A DNA stretch of 64,000 bases, taken from Mesorhizobium_K sp040049215 (GTDB taxonomy: Bacteria; Pseudomonadota; Alphaproteobacteria; Rhizobiales; Rhizobiaceae). The DNA lies in contig NZ_JBDZDN010000001.1 of NCBI RefSeq assembly GCF_040049215.1, positions 2,418,001-2,482,000 of the forward strand, read 5' to 3'. Under the pieces are notes generated by a model. That model was given only the letters and a program-made list of their open reading frames with translations, had not been told where the DNA came from and ran no database searches. Shown here piece after piece: positions 21,352-29,838 of this stretch. Position 1 is the stretch's first letter, and the number at the start of each line of letters is the position of its first letter. Both the position numbers and the translations under genes were made by a program.

Positions 21352-22206
21352 GTGCTTGTCGACACGCATCTGCATCTCATCGACAAATCCCGGCTGGACT
21401 ACCCCTGGCTGTCCGGTGTGCCGGCGCTAGACCGCGACTTTCTCTACGCCGAATATGCGCGCGACGCGCGGCGCGCCGGCATCACCGACGTGCTGCACAT
21501 GGAGGTCGACGTCGCTCCTTCGGATATCGCAGGCGAGATCGAGTTCGTCCGCGATCAGTCGACCAGGCCCGACAGCCTGATCCGCGGCGCGATCTCCGCC
21601 TGCCGCCCCGAGGCCGAGGCGTTCCCGACGATGCTGGAGCGCGCTCTCGCCGATCCGTTCGTCAAGGGGTTTCGCCGCATATTGCATACCGTCGACGACG
21701 GCATATCGCAGGGTGCGCTGTTCCGCGAGAACCTCAAGCGCCTCTCCGGCACGCGGCTCACCTTCGACATCTGCATGTTCCCGCGCCAGGCAAATCTCGC
21801 GCTGGCGCTCGCCACGCTCGCGCCCGACGTCGCCTTCATCCTCGACCATTGCGGCGTGCCTGACGTCAAAGCCGGCGATTTCGACGCCTGGAAGCGCGGC
21901 ATCGCGGAGATTGCGGCGCGCCCCAACGTGGTCGCCAAGATTTCCGGCATCGTCGCCTATGCAGACAGCGGAACCTGGACCGCCGACACGCTGCGTCCCT
22001 ATGTCGAACATATCATCGACCGCTTCGGCTGGGACCGCGTCGTATGGGGCAGCGACTGGCCGGTCTGCACGCTCGGCGGAGGGCTGCTCGCCTGGGTGGC
22101 CGCGACCCACGCGGTGCTGTCGGGCTGCTCGGAGGACGAGCGCGACAGCCTGTTCTGGAAAAATGCCGACCGCGTCTGGCAACTCGGGCTCGGCCTCGAA
22201 CGTTAG
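21352..22206 (+). CDS. amidohydrolase-2 family protein, sugar lactonase-like (COG3618 type)
   Basis: GTG 21352 has AAGGAGG 5 bases upstream and gives a start MLVDTHLHL; an in-frame ATG at 21322 lacks a ribosome site. The 284-residue TIM-barrel enzyme shows the HxH motif (THLHL), FILDHCGVPD (about 163-172), KISGIV and the closing WGSDWPVCTLGG (about 228-239) typical of this family, whose known members hydrolyse L-fucono- and L-rhamnonolactones. It follows the GntR gene and completes a dehydrogenase-lactonase pair with the extended SDRs of the island. The exact lactone is not determined. Confidence 0.85.
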   Translation: MLVDTHLHLIDKSRLDYPWLSGVPALDRDFLYAEYARDARRAGITDVLHMEVDVAPSDIAGEIEFVRDQSTRPDSLIRGAISACRPEAEAFPTMLERALADPFVKGFRRILHTVDDGISQGALFRENLKRLSGTRLTFDICMFPRQANLALALATLAPDVAFILDHCGVPDVKAGDFDAWKRGIAEIAARPNVVAKISGIVAYADSGTWTADTLRPYVEHIIDRFGWDRVVWGSDWPVCTLGGGLLAWVAATHAVLSGCSEDERDSLFWKNADRVWQLGLGLER

Positions 22207-22277
22207 GAGGTCGGGGCATTCGCTGAATCTTGGCTTGACGGGCCCGAATTTTCTGATGGAACGGGTCAAAGCGCCGC

Positions 22278-23804
22278 ATGTGGTGGTTTCTTGCAGTCAT
22301 CGTGGTTGCCGCGGCTGTTGCCGCGATCGCGACCTATGGGCGGTTCGCCGCCCGGCTTGAGGGGCCGCCTTCCTCGGCCTTCGGGCTCGATGACGGCAAA
22401 ACCGCGCTCGACATGGCCATCCAGCCGCTGCTTCGGCAGAACCCCGGCAAGACCGGGCTCAGGCTGCTGACGGACAATATCGAGGCCTTTGCGCTGCGTG
22501 CCGCCGTCGCGCGCAATGCCGAGCGCAGTCTCGACCTGCAATACTACTACTGGAAGGACGATCTCACCGGCGGCCTGCTTGCCGATGAGGTGATCAAGGC
22601 AGCCGACAGGGGGGTCCGCGTCCGGCTGCTGCTCGACGACATCAACGCCTGGGGGCGCGATTCCAACTATCGCGCGATCGACACGCACCCCAATGTCGAG
22701 GTGCGGCTGTTCAACCCCATCCGCTCCCGCGAGGGCATGTTGTTGCGCGGGATCGAAATGATCCTGCGCTACTGGCGGGTCAACCGGCGCATGCACCACA
22801 AGGCGTGGATCGCGGACGGGCGCGTCGCGCTGGTGGGCGGGCGCAACATCGGCGATGCCTATTTCGACGCATCCGAAGCCTCCAACTTCCGCGACATGGA
22901 TCTCGTCGTGCTCGGCCCCGCAGTCCGGCAGACGGAGGAGATGTTCGACCGCTATTGGAACAGTTCCATGGTGGCGCCGATCCGCAACCTCACGCATCTG
23001 GGCCGCTTCAATCTCGGACGCCTGCGGCACAGGCTCAAGCGTCTCGTAGACTCAGACCGGGCGCGGCCCTATCTGGAGCGCGTGCGCAATGGCATGGCGG
23101 CCCGCGACCTGATGTCCGGCCTCGACATCCACTGGACCGACAAGGCGAGCATCGTGTCCGATCCGCCCATGAAGGCGACGACCGCCGACCGCGACGGTTG
23201 GTTGATCGATGCGATCCTTCCGACCCTCACGGGCGCGCGGGAAAGCCTCGAAATCACGTCGCCTTACTTCATCCCGCTCGACAGCGGAGCGCGCGTCCTG
23301 CTCCGGCTCGCCGGCGAGGGGGTCGCCATCTCGGTGCTCACCAACTCGCTCGCCGCGACCGACGTGGCCGCGGTGCATGGCGGCTACATGCGCTTTCGCA
23401 AGCCGCTGATCGCCGGCGGCATCCGGCTCTTCGAACTGCGCGCCCGCCACGGCCGCAAGGACATGTCGCTGTTCGGGTCGCGCGGCGCCAGCCTGCATAC
23501 CAAGGCTTTCGTGGCCGACGGAATTGCGGGCTTCGTCGGTTCGTTCAACTTCGATCCCCGCTCGGTTTCGCTCAACACCGAAATGGGCATTCTGTTCGAA
23601 CATGCCGAACTCGCGCGCCGGATGCAGGCGGTCTTCGCGGCGGAAACCGCGCCCGCGCGCAGCTACCGGGTGGTGCTTCTCGGCGGGCGCATCGGCTGGC
23701 GGGACGAGGCCGGCCATATTCTCGAGCGCGAGCCCGATGCGAGCCTGCGCCGCCGCGCCGTGGCGACATTGATCAGCCTGCTGCCGGTCGAATCGCAGCT
23801 TTGA
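22278..23804 (+). CDS. phospholipase D/cardiolipin synthase family protein
   Basis: The 508-residue protein has an N-terminal membrane segment (about 2-16, WWFLAVIVVAAAVAA) and two intact HKD motifs: H173-K175-D180 in HHKAWIADGRVALVGGRN, and H407-K409-D414 in HTKAFVADGIAGFVGS. Two motifs make one active site for a phosphatidyl transferase or phosphodiesterase. Cardiolipin synthase is possible, but the N-terminus has one rather than two clear membrane helices, so a periplasm- or membrane-facing PLD of unknown substrate is the safer call. The downstream EEP-family nuclease/phosphatase-like gene may be a functional partner (119-base gap). Confidence 0.88.
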   Translation: MWWFLAVIVVAAAVAAIATYGRFAARLEGPPSSAFGLDDGKTALDMAIQPLLRQNPGKTGLRLLTDNIEAFALRAAVARNAERSLDLQYYYWKDDLTGGLLADEVIKAADRGVRVRLLLDDINAWGRDSNYRAIDTHPNVEVRLFNPIRSREGMLLRGIEMILRYWRVNRRMHHKAWIADGRVALVGGRNIGDAYFDASEASNFRDMDLVVLGPAVRQTEEMFDRYWNSSMVAPIRNLTHLGRFNLGRLRHRLKRLVDSDRARPYLERVRNGMAARDLMSGLDIHWTDKASIVSDPPMKATTADRDGWLIDAILPTLTGARESLEITSPYFIPLDSGARVLLRLAGEGVAISVLTNSLAATDVAAVHGGYMRFRKPLIAGGIRLFELRARHGRKDMSLFGSRGASLHTKAFVADGIAGFVGSFNFDPRSVSLNTEMGILFEHAELARRMQAVFAAETAPARSYRVVLLGGRIGWRDEAGHILEREPDASLRRRAVATLISLLPVESQL

Positions 23805-23922
23805 CCGCGCCCGCGCCGCCGTCTATGCCTGTCGGTAACGGAACCTTCATTGCCGGACCCGCTTTTCCTCCCGGAAAGGTCCGGATATCACTGTCGTCGT
23901 GGATGCCTGCCAAGGTCCTTGC

Positions 23923-24837
23923 ATGATCAAAAGCCGCCTCGCTTTCCTCGATCCGGTGCTGCTCGCGCGTCTCAGGAAGAATTCCAACTCCATCAAGGCG
24001 CGGCTGCGGAGCCGCCTGCAGGCCATGCAGACGGCCGACGCCGCGACCTCGCCTGTCGGGAACGTCAAGGCTAATGGCGACCATGAACTCGTCGTCGCCT
24101 CCTACAACATCCACAAATGCGTCGGCACCGACGGCCGTTTCGAGCCAGCGCGGATTGCCGCCGTCATCGCCGAGATGGACGCAGACGTCGTCGCCATCCA
24201 GGAGGCGGACAGGCGTTTCGGCCGCCGCCAGGGCCTGCTGGACATCGAGGCGCTCAGGCGCGAGACCGGGCTGTCGCTGATCCCGACCTCGGAGAAGGCG
24301 GACGGGCACGGCTGGCACGGCAACGCGCTGCTGTTGAGAAAAGGCACGGTCAGCGACATCCGCCGGCTTGCCCTGCCCGGAGCCGAGCCGCGCGGCGCTC
24401 TCGTCGTCGATCTTGACCTGCCGGCCGGGCCGCTCAGGCTCGTGGCGGCGCATCTGGGCCTGCTCAGGCGCAGCCGGCGCTGGCAGGTGCGCTCGATCCT
24501 CGACGCCATAGAGCATGGTCCGCGCATGCCCATCCTGCTCGTCGGCGATTTCAACGAATGGCGGCCGGGCAGGAAGTCCTCGTTGCATGAGCTGAGGCCC
24601 GTCTTCGGGCCGCTCAGCCACAGCCATTTCTCGTTCCCGTCCTATTTCCCCGTCGTCGCGCTCGACCGCGTCATCGGCACGCCAGGCCTGGTGACCGCGA
24701 TGGAAGTGCACGCCAGCAAGCTTGCGCAGGTCGCGTCGGACCATCTGCCGCTCAAGGCGACCATCGACATCCCGGCCGCGGTGAGAGAAATGCGCGGCCA
24801 CGAGGACGAGCTCGTGCTTTCGGAGGTCGGCGCCTAG
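23923..24837 (+). CDS. endonuclease/exonuclease/phosphatase (EEP) family hydrolase
   Basis: The start at ATG 23923 is chosen over an in-frame GTG at 23899; neither has a strong ribosome site. The 304-residue protein contains the EEP fold: ELVVASYNIHKCVG (about 51-64), catalytic Glu in DVVAIQEADRRFG (about 93), LLVGDFNEW, and the terminal SDHLPLKATI. Such proteins act as metal-dependent phosphodiesterases on DNA, RNA, phospholipids or inositol phosphates. There is no signal peptide. Its position next to a phospholipase D gene suggests a role in phospholipid turnover, an inference only. Confidence 0.85.
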   Translation: MIKSRLAFLDPVLLARLRKNSNSIKARLRSRLQAMQTADAATSPVGNVKANGDHELVVASYNIHKCVGTDGRFEPARIAAVIAEMDADVVAIQEADRRFGRRQGLLDIEALRRETGLSLIPTSEKADGHGWHGNALLLRKGTVSDIRRLALPGAEPRGALVVDLDLPAGPLRLVAAHLGLLRRSRRWQVRSILDAIEHGPRMPILLVGDFNEWRPGRKSSLHELRPVFGPLSHSHFSFPSYFPVVALDRVIGTPGLVTAMEVHASKLAQVASDHLPLKATIDIPAAVREMRGHEDELVLSEVGA

Positions 24838-24948
24838 CAGGTCCCGACCCTGGCGGTTCCCCGGCAGAACCCCGTTGCGGTCTGGTTGCGGTCTGGGGCA
24901 AAGACGGGCATTTGTGCCGCAACAACAGCTTCTGGAGAGGATTTCGCC

Positions 24949-26115
24949 ATGGCAGAGACGTTCGTGATCGCTCAGGGAGGCGGGCCGACGGCGGTGATCA
25001 ACCAGACGGTCACCGGCGCCACGCTCGAAATCCGCAAACGCTACCCCGGGGCGCGCGTGCTCGGTTCCCGCTACGGCGTGCGCGGCGTGCGCGACGGCGA
25101 TTTCGTCGTGCTCTCCGACCTTTCCGAGGACCAGCTTCGCCTGTTCGCCGGCACGCCGAGCTCCGGGCTTGGCTCCACCCGCGACAAGCCGGATGCCGCC
25201 TATTGCGACCTCGTGCTCAAGGGCCTGAAAAAGGCCGATGCGCAGGCCTTCATCTATATCGGCGGCAACGACACCTCCGGCACCCAGCAGATTCTCACCG
25301 ACGCCTCGGGCGGCTCGATCGCCTTCGTGCATGCGCCCAAGACCATCGACAACGACCTTATGGAGAACGACCATACGCCGGGCTTCATCTCGGCCGCCGA
25401 ATTCGTCGCCGGCGCCTTCCTCTCCGTCGATCTCGACTTCCGCGCGCTGCCCGGTGTCTATGTGGCAATCGTCATGGGCCGCCACGCCGGCTTCCTCACC
25501 GCGGCGTCGGCTGCGTGGCGGCTCGACGCCGAGAGCGGCCCGCATCTGATCTACGTGCCGGAGCGCGCCTTCTCGGTGAAGAGCTTCATCGACGACGTGA
25601 AGCGCACGCTCGACAAGCACAAGCGCTGCATCGTCGCCGTCTCCGAAGGCGTGCAGACGGAGGGCGGCACGTCGCTGGTCGAAAGCATCGTCGGCCCCGA
25701 CAAGGTCGAGCGTGACGCGCATGGCAACGTCAAGCTGTCGGGCAGCGATCTGAACCGCGCCTTCGAGCATGCCTTGGCCGAAGGCCTGCCCGGCAAGCGC
25801 GCCCGCGTCGATGCGCTGGGCTACATGCCGCGCGGCTATGTCGGCGCCATCAACAAGGTCGACCAACAGGAAGCCTTCGATGCCGGCGTCCATGCCGTCG
25901 AGGCCGCCGCCCGGGGCGGCGGCTCGGTGGCGCTGCAGTTCGACGGGCGGAAGACCGTGTTGAAGATCGTGCCGCTGTCCTCCGTCGCCGCCAAGACCCG
26001 CCACATGCCCGACGATTTCCTCTCCGCCGAGGGCGCCGGGATCACCGACAAGGGCATGGCCTATCTGGAGCGGCTGGTGCCCAGGAAATTCGCGGTCGGC
26101 AAGCCGTTCGTGTGA
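24949..26115 (+). CDS. 6-phosphofructokinase family protein, probably PPi-dependent, with variant GGND motif
   Basis: ATG 24949 follows TGGAGAGG. The 388-residue protein is a PFK-family enzyme: GGGPTAVINQTVTG (about 9-22), GGNDTSGT (105-112) and the phosphotransfer motif PKTIDNDL (130-137) with base D134, then MGRHAGFLT. ATP-dependent PFKs have GGDGS and classical PPi-dependent ones GGDDS/T; here the second position is Asp (D108), which favours PPi, but the first is Asn (N107) in place of the usual Mg-ligand Asp. Length also fits the PPi group. It would convert fructose-6-phosphate to fructose-1,6-bisphosphate reversibly. It is monocistronic, before gabT. Confidence 0.87.
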   Translation: MAETFVIAQGGGPTAVINQTVTGATLEIRKRYPGARVLGSRYGVRGVRDGDFVVLSDLSEDQLRLFAGTPSSGLGSTRDKPDAAYCDLVLKGLKKADAQAFIYIGGNDTSGTQQILTDASGGSIAFVHAPKTIDNDLMENDHTPGFISAAEFVAGAFLSVDLDFRALPGVYVAIVMGRHAGFLTAASAAWRLDAESGPHLIYVPERAFSVKSFIDDVKRTLDKHKRCIVAVSEGVQTEGGTSLVESIVGPDKVERDAHGNVKLSGSDLNRAFEHALAEGLPGKRARVDALGYMPRGYVGAINKVDQQEAFDAGVHAVEAAARGGGSVALQFDGRKTVLKIVPLSSVAAKTRHMPDDFLSAEGAGITDKGMAYLERLVPRKFAVGKPFV

Positions 26116-26207
26116 GGCGAAAGCGGCTGGCGCAATCGATCTTCGTTTCGCTTCCGGAGCGGCCCCTGTAGGATGCTCGCCTCCGGCATTCTTTTTGAGG
26201 GGTTCTT

Positions 26208-27494
26208 ATGTCCAGCAATGCAGCGCTCCAGGCCCGGCGGGTGGCAGCCATCCCGCGCGGCGTCGCCACCGCCTATCCGGTCTTTGCCGAGCGCGCGGAA
26301 GGCTCCGAACTTTGGGACAAGGACGGCAAGCGCTTCATCGATTTCGCCGGCGGCATCGCCGTGCTCAACACCGGCCACCGTCACCCGAAGGTGATCGCGG
26401 CGGTGAAGAAGCAGCTCGACGCCTTCACCCATACCGCCTTTCAGATCGTGCCCTACGAGCCTTACATCGAGCTCTGCGAGCGGCTGAACAAACTCGCGCC
26501 CTTCTCCGGTGAAGCGAAGTCGATCCTGTTTTCGACCGGCGCGGAAGCCGTCGAGAATGCGGTCAAGATCGCCCGCGCGGCGACTGGTCGCACCAACGTC
26601 ATCGCGTTCTCCGGCGCCTTCCACGGCCGCACCCTGATGACCTCGGCGCTGACCGGCAAGGTCGCGCCCTACAAGAAGAAGTTCGGCCCGATGCCGGCAG
26701 GCATCTGGCACGCGCCGTTCCCCGTGCCGCAGTTCGGGGTTTCGGTTGCGGATTCGCTGCGCGCCATCGACTATCTCTTCCGCGCCGACGTCGACCCGGT
26801 CAATGTCGCGGCGATCATCATCGAGCCGGTGCAGGGCGAGGGCGGTTTCCATCCGGCGCCGACCGAACTGCTTGAAGGGCTGCGCAAGCTCTGCGACCAG
26901 CACGGCATCCTGCTCATCGCCGACGAGGTTCAGACCGGCTTCGCGCGCACCGGAAAAATGTTCGGTATCGAGCATTCCGGCGTCGAGCCCGACATGATCA
27001 CCATCGCCAAGTCGCTCGCCGGTGGCTTCCCCCTGTCGGGCGTCGTCGGCAAGGCGGCGGTCATGGACGGTCCCGATCCCGGCGGGCTTGGCGGCACCTA
27101 TGCCGGCAGCCCGATCGCCTGCGCGGCCGCGCTCGCCGTCCTCGACGTGATCGAGGAGGAAAAGCTCATCGAGCGCGCCAGCACGCTCGGCGTCCGCATC
27201 AAGGGCGAACTCGCCCGCATCGCGCAGCGCAACGACACGGTCGCGATGTCCTCGATCCGTGGACCGGGCGCCATGGTCGCCTTCGACGTGGTGAAGTCGC
27301 GCGGCGGCGAGGAGCCCGACGCCGACGCCACCAAGCGCGTCACTGCCGCCGCGCTGGCCGAGGGCCTGGTGCTGCTCTCCTGCGGCGTCCACGCCAACAC
27401 GATCCGCATCCTGATGCCGTTGACGATTTCCGACGAGCTGCTTGGCGAAGGCCTTGCCAAGCTGGAGCGGGCGCTGGTCGTGGCGAACGGGTGA
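26208..27494 (+). CDS. gabT: 4-aminobutyrate aminotransferase
   Basis: The 428-residue class III PLP enzyme closely follows GabT: FIDFAGGIAVLNTGHRHPKV (about 44-63), FSTGAEAVENAVKIAR (about 107-122), IIEPVQGEGGF (about 205-215), LIADEVQTGFARTG and PLP-lysine K268 in TIAKSLAGGFPLSG. It transfers the amino group of GABA to 2-oxoglutarate, giving succinate semialdehyde. No succinate-semialdehyde dehydrogenase gene sits next to it. GAGGGG lies about 8 bases before ATG 26208. A long dyad lies 47 bases after the stop. Confidence 0.9.
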   Translation: MSSNAALQARRVAAIPRGVATAYPVFAERAEGSELWDKDGKRFIDFAGGIAVLNTGHRHPKVIAAVKKQLDAFTHTAFQIVPYEPYIELCERLNKLAPFSGEAKSILFSTGAEAVENAVKIARAATGRTNVIAFSGAFHGRTLMTSALTGKVAPYKKKFGPMPAGIWHAPFPVPQFGVSVADSLRAIDYLFRADVDPVNVAAIIIEPVQGEGGFHPAPTELLEGLRKLCDQHGILLIADEVQTGFARTGKMFGIEHSGVEPDMITIAKSLAGGFPLSGVVGKAAVMDGPDPGGLGGTYAGSPIACAAALAVLDVIEEEKLIERASTLGVRIKGELARIAQRNDTVAMSSIRGPGAMVAFDVVKSRGGEEPDADATKRVTAAALAEGLVLLSCGVHANTIRILMPLTISDELLGEGLAKLERALVVANG

Positions 27495-27540
27495 GCGCGC
27501 TTCTTCTTCGCTTGCGGGTACGCAGCCGTCCCTTCGGCGA

Positions 27541-27579
27541 ACATGCCTAACGGGAAGCTTGGTTTCCCGTTAGACATGT
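27541..27579. repeat. 39-bp hyphenated dyad
   Basis: ACATGCCTAACGGGAAG (27541-27557) and TTTCCCGTTAGACATGT (27563-27579) are inverted copies with 15 of 17 matches around a 5-base centre. No T-run follows on either strand, so it is not a standard terminator. It abuts the start of the AT-richer gene at 27581 and could be an operator, an end of a lost element, or an mRNA hairpin after gabT. Confidence 0.65.
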
Positions 27580-27580
27580 T

Positions 27581-28045
27581 GTGGTGGATGACGTGACCTT
27601 CGATGAGATAGAGATTCGGCTGCGTAAAATTGCAGAACAGCGAACTGCAGTGCACTCAATTCCTCTCAATGCAGTTGCACTGAGGCTCATTTCTCCATTT
27701 GAGCAAGAACTTACTACCAACCAGGTCGCGGCCGTAAATCTGGCGCGGGTTCAATATCGTGGGGTGGCTACCTTCGAGCGCGACCTAAAAGACGCCTACG
27801 TCCGGTTATCGGCGAACTTTGGAAGGCTCCGGGGACGAGAGGACGCGTTGAATCGACTCGCTGCGCTATGCATCTGCCCGACATACTCTAAGCATCAAAA
27901 CACCGATTTGATTGATCTTTTGATCGAGCTTTGTGAGGCGCTGCTGGTAGCGCCAGCTACGCTCAATGCGGCTCTGGACCTTGAACTGGCAAGCGTTGAA
28001 GCCACAAAGTCGATCTGGAACTGGCCCGCGAACAAACGTGGATAG
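27581..28045 (+). CDS. hypothetical protein, AT-richer, possibly acquired
   Basis: The 154-residue protein begins at GTG 27581 or 27584 (VVDDVTFDEIEIRLRK). I recognise no domain. It is mainly helical, with hydrophobic heptad-like stretches (LIDLLIELCEALLVAPATL, about 109-127). Codons use A/T third positions far more than neighbours, and the GC content drops visibly, which suggests horizontal origin. No ribosome site is evident because the dyad occupies that position. It lies between gabT and the dispersed repeat copy at 28153. It could be a remnant of a mobile element or a small defence-type protein, but nothing supports a specific function. Confidence 0.5.
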   Translation: MVDDVTFDEIEIRLRKIAEQRTAVHSIPLNAVALRLISPFEQELTTNQVAAVNLARVQYRGVATFERDLKDAYVRLSANFGRLRGREDALNRLAALCICPTYSKHQNTDLIDLLIELCEALLVAPATLNAALDLELASVEATKSIWNWPANKRG

Positions 28046-28152
28046 TTTCCCTTCCGCTTGCCAACCAAGCCATTGATTTCACTCGCACGACAAAACGTGT
28101 CAACTGAATTCGGCCAACACCATTTCCCCCGCCCTCATACTCCATCCAGTTT

Positions 28153-28563
28153 CTCCTGCGGGAACGCCGATCATGACGGTGGTTTGCGGGGAGGGACCGG
28201 CGCTCGGGTGAAGCGGCTAACGTGGCCGTGGAGGTCGGGGGTCTCCCGGAGTTCCCAAGACTCCCCGCGCGCAAGCGACGGGAACCAGGCGTGGGTATGT
28301 CCCTGGCGCTGGCCGTACTTTGAAACTGCCGGCTGCACATGATCTTCCGAGGCGTTCGTATTTTCGGACAGGTCATAGCCGGTGTGTGTTGAGTTGGGGA
28401 ATGGGAGGGCCAAAAAACGCCGGCGGGGCGCGGCAAGCTGCGCCATTGAATTAGTCTGAGAGGCTCGGCCATCGCGCCCCGCTTCCCGACTTCTCCCTCC
28501 GCGGCAGGGAGCGTTCTTTGACAATGGCCAGACTGCGAAAGCAGGGCGTGGCAACGATGAAGT
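28153..28563 (+). repeat. dispersed repeat, copy A
   Basis: This segment matches, in reverse orientation, 60123-60488. Shared blocks in the same order are CTCCTGCGGGAACGCCG (28153-28169), GGCTAACGTGGCCG (28214-28227), AACGCCGGCGGGGCGCGG (28416-28433), TGAGAGGCTCGGCC (28457-28470) and GCGAAAGCAGGGCGTGGC (28534-28551). The last 100 bases align almost throughout; the middle has diverged. It holds no convincing gene. It lies between the orphan gene and the second L,D-transpeptidase gene, and fills most of the gap from 28046 to 28629. Confidence 0.8.
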
Positions 28564-28629
28564 GTGCGGCTAACGCTCCGGAATGACGAAGGAAGACAAG
28601 CCCGGGACCTCCCTCAAAGGGGAAGATGG

Positions 28630-29388
28630 CTACCCCACCACGATCGGGGTCTTGCCGTTGACGCGGTTGTAGAGGTCGATGACGTCCTGGTTGATCATGC
28701 GCACGCAGCCCGACGACATGGCCTGGCCGATGGTCCACCATTCCGGCGAGCCGTGCACGCGGAAACCGGTGTCGGCGCCATCCTTGAAGATGTAGAGCGC
28801 GCGGGCTCCGAGCGGATTCTCCAGCCCGCCCGGCCGGCCGTCCCGCCACTTTTCCAGCTCCGGCTTGCGGGCGATCATCTCCGGCGGCGGCGTCCAGGTC
28901 GGCCACTTCTTGCCGTACTGGATGTTGGCGCGGCCGGACCACAGGAAACCTTCCTTGCCGATGCCCACACCGTAGCGCAGCGCGTCGCCGCCCGGCTGCA
29001 CGTAATAGAGGAAGCGCTCCTGCAGCTTCACCACGATGGTGCCGGGCGCCTCGCCAGTCGGGTCGACCACCACCTGGCGGTGCCATTTCGGCTCGATCTT
29101 CTTGAACGGCACTTCGGGCAGGGTGAAATTCTCGTCGGTGAACGACGCATACATCAGTTCGGGCGAGGTCACCTGGCGGTCGACGCTGATCTTCGGCCGG
29201 ATCGAGCCGGTCGTCATGTCGTCGACCTGGTATGCCGGAACTTCGAGCGCGGCCATGTCGAACGAGCGCGAGCAGCCCGTTCCGGCGAGGATGGCCGCCG
29301 AGCCGAGGCCGAGAAGTGCTGCACGGCTCGAGATGGTTTCGGGAAATTCCTGCGAGACTGGCTGGGACACAAGCTTCGACACGGGCAC
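28630..29388 (-). CDS. L,D-transpeptidase (YkuD domain), lipoprotein-like export signal
   Basis: The 252-residue protein has an export signal ending in a lipobox-like SAAILAGTGC (about 30-39), suggesting membrane anchoring, although the -3 residue is not ideal. The YkuD domain covers about 115-252, with its His in RVHGSPEWWTIG and Cys in SSGCVRMINQDV (about 228). This differs from the other L,D-transpeptidase in the window, which has a long linker and PG-binding segment. It would make 3-3 crosslinks or anchor proteins to peptidoglycan. It is transcribed leftward toward repeat copy A, with a 66-base gap. Confidence 0.92.
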   Translation of the reverse strand: MPVSKLVSQPVSQEFPETISSRAALLGLGSAAILAGTGCSRSFDMAALEVPAYQVDDMTTGSIRPKISVDRQVTSPELMYASFTDENFTLPEVPFKKIEPKWHRQVVVDPTGEAPGTIVVKLQERFLYYVQPGGDALRYGVGIGKEGFLWSGRANIQYGKKWPTWTPPPEMIARKPELEKWRDGRPGGLENPLGARALYIFKDGADTGFRVHGSPEWWTIGQAMSSGCVRMINQDVIDLYNRVNGKTPIVVG

Positions 29389-29608
29389 TGTTCCACTCGG
29401 CTACACGCCCGGGCGACAGGCCGGGGCTTTCAGTATTTTAGGTATTCATGGTTGACGAAAAGTGAAAGCGTTGGCGGGCAAGGCGTAGCGCTCCGCTTCG
29501 CGCTGCAAGCGCCTTCCGGCGGGAAGGGGCGGCACAGAAAGACCTCTTCGCCGTCACAATCTCTCCCGAAACGGCCGGCTACCTGCGGCCCGACAGAAAG
29601 AGGGAATC

Positions 29609-29743
29609 ATGAGCCACACATTGAAGACCGATTTTGCGCTGTTCGCTGCGGCCTTCATTGCGGGCGCTTTCGTGCCAACTCCGGGACGCCGGGCCAATGC
29701 CAGCTTCGCCGACATTCTCGGCGCGGTGCTCGGCGCCCATTAA
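29609..29743 (+). CDS. small 44-residue protein with hydrophobic segment
   Basis: ATG 29609 follows AAAGAGGGA by 4 bases and opens a 44-codon frame ending TAA 29741-29743. The product starts MSHTLKTDFALFAAAFIAGA and has a hydrophobic stretch (about 9-22), then a short polar tail ending GAVLGAH. It could be a small membrane protein or a secreted peptide. It precedes the MBL-fold gene by 95 bases on the same strand. The good ribosome site supports expression; no family is recognised. Confidence 0.5.
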   Translation: MSHTLKTDFALFAAAFIAGAFVPTPGRRANASFADILGAVLGAH

Positions 29744-29838
29744 GCCACGACGGTCCGGGACTTGCCCAAGGGCTTGCTCGCTGCCGCGTTTCCTGTCCCT
29801 ATCCGGCTGACGAAGCATCTCCCGACGGAGGTTCGAGC

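Noticed and set aside
23773..26004. 743-codon frame on the minus strand
   Set aside because: It is antisense to the EEP hydrolase and phosphofructokinase genes, both with clear motifs and ribosome sites.
28564..29838. Extension of the MBL hydrolase frame to 28564 (673 codons)
   Set aside because: It crosses the antisense of the L,D-transpeptidase gene and the 44-residue gene; the MBL domain and GGAGG-supported TTG at 29839 define the real start.
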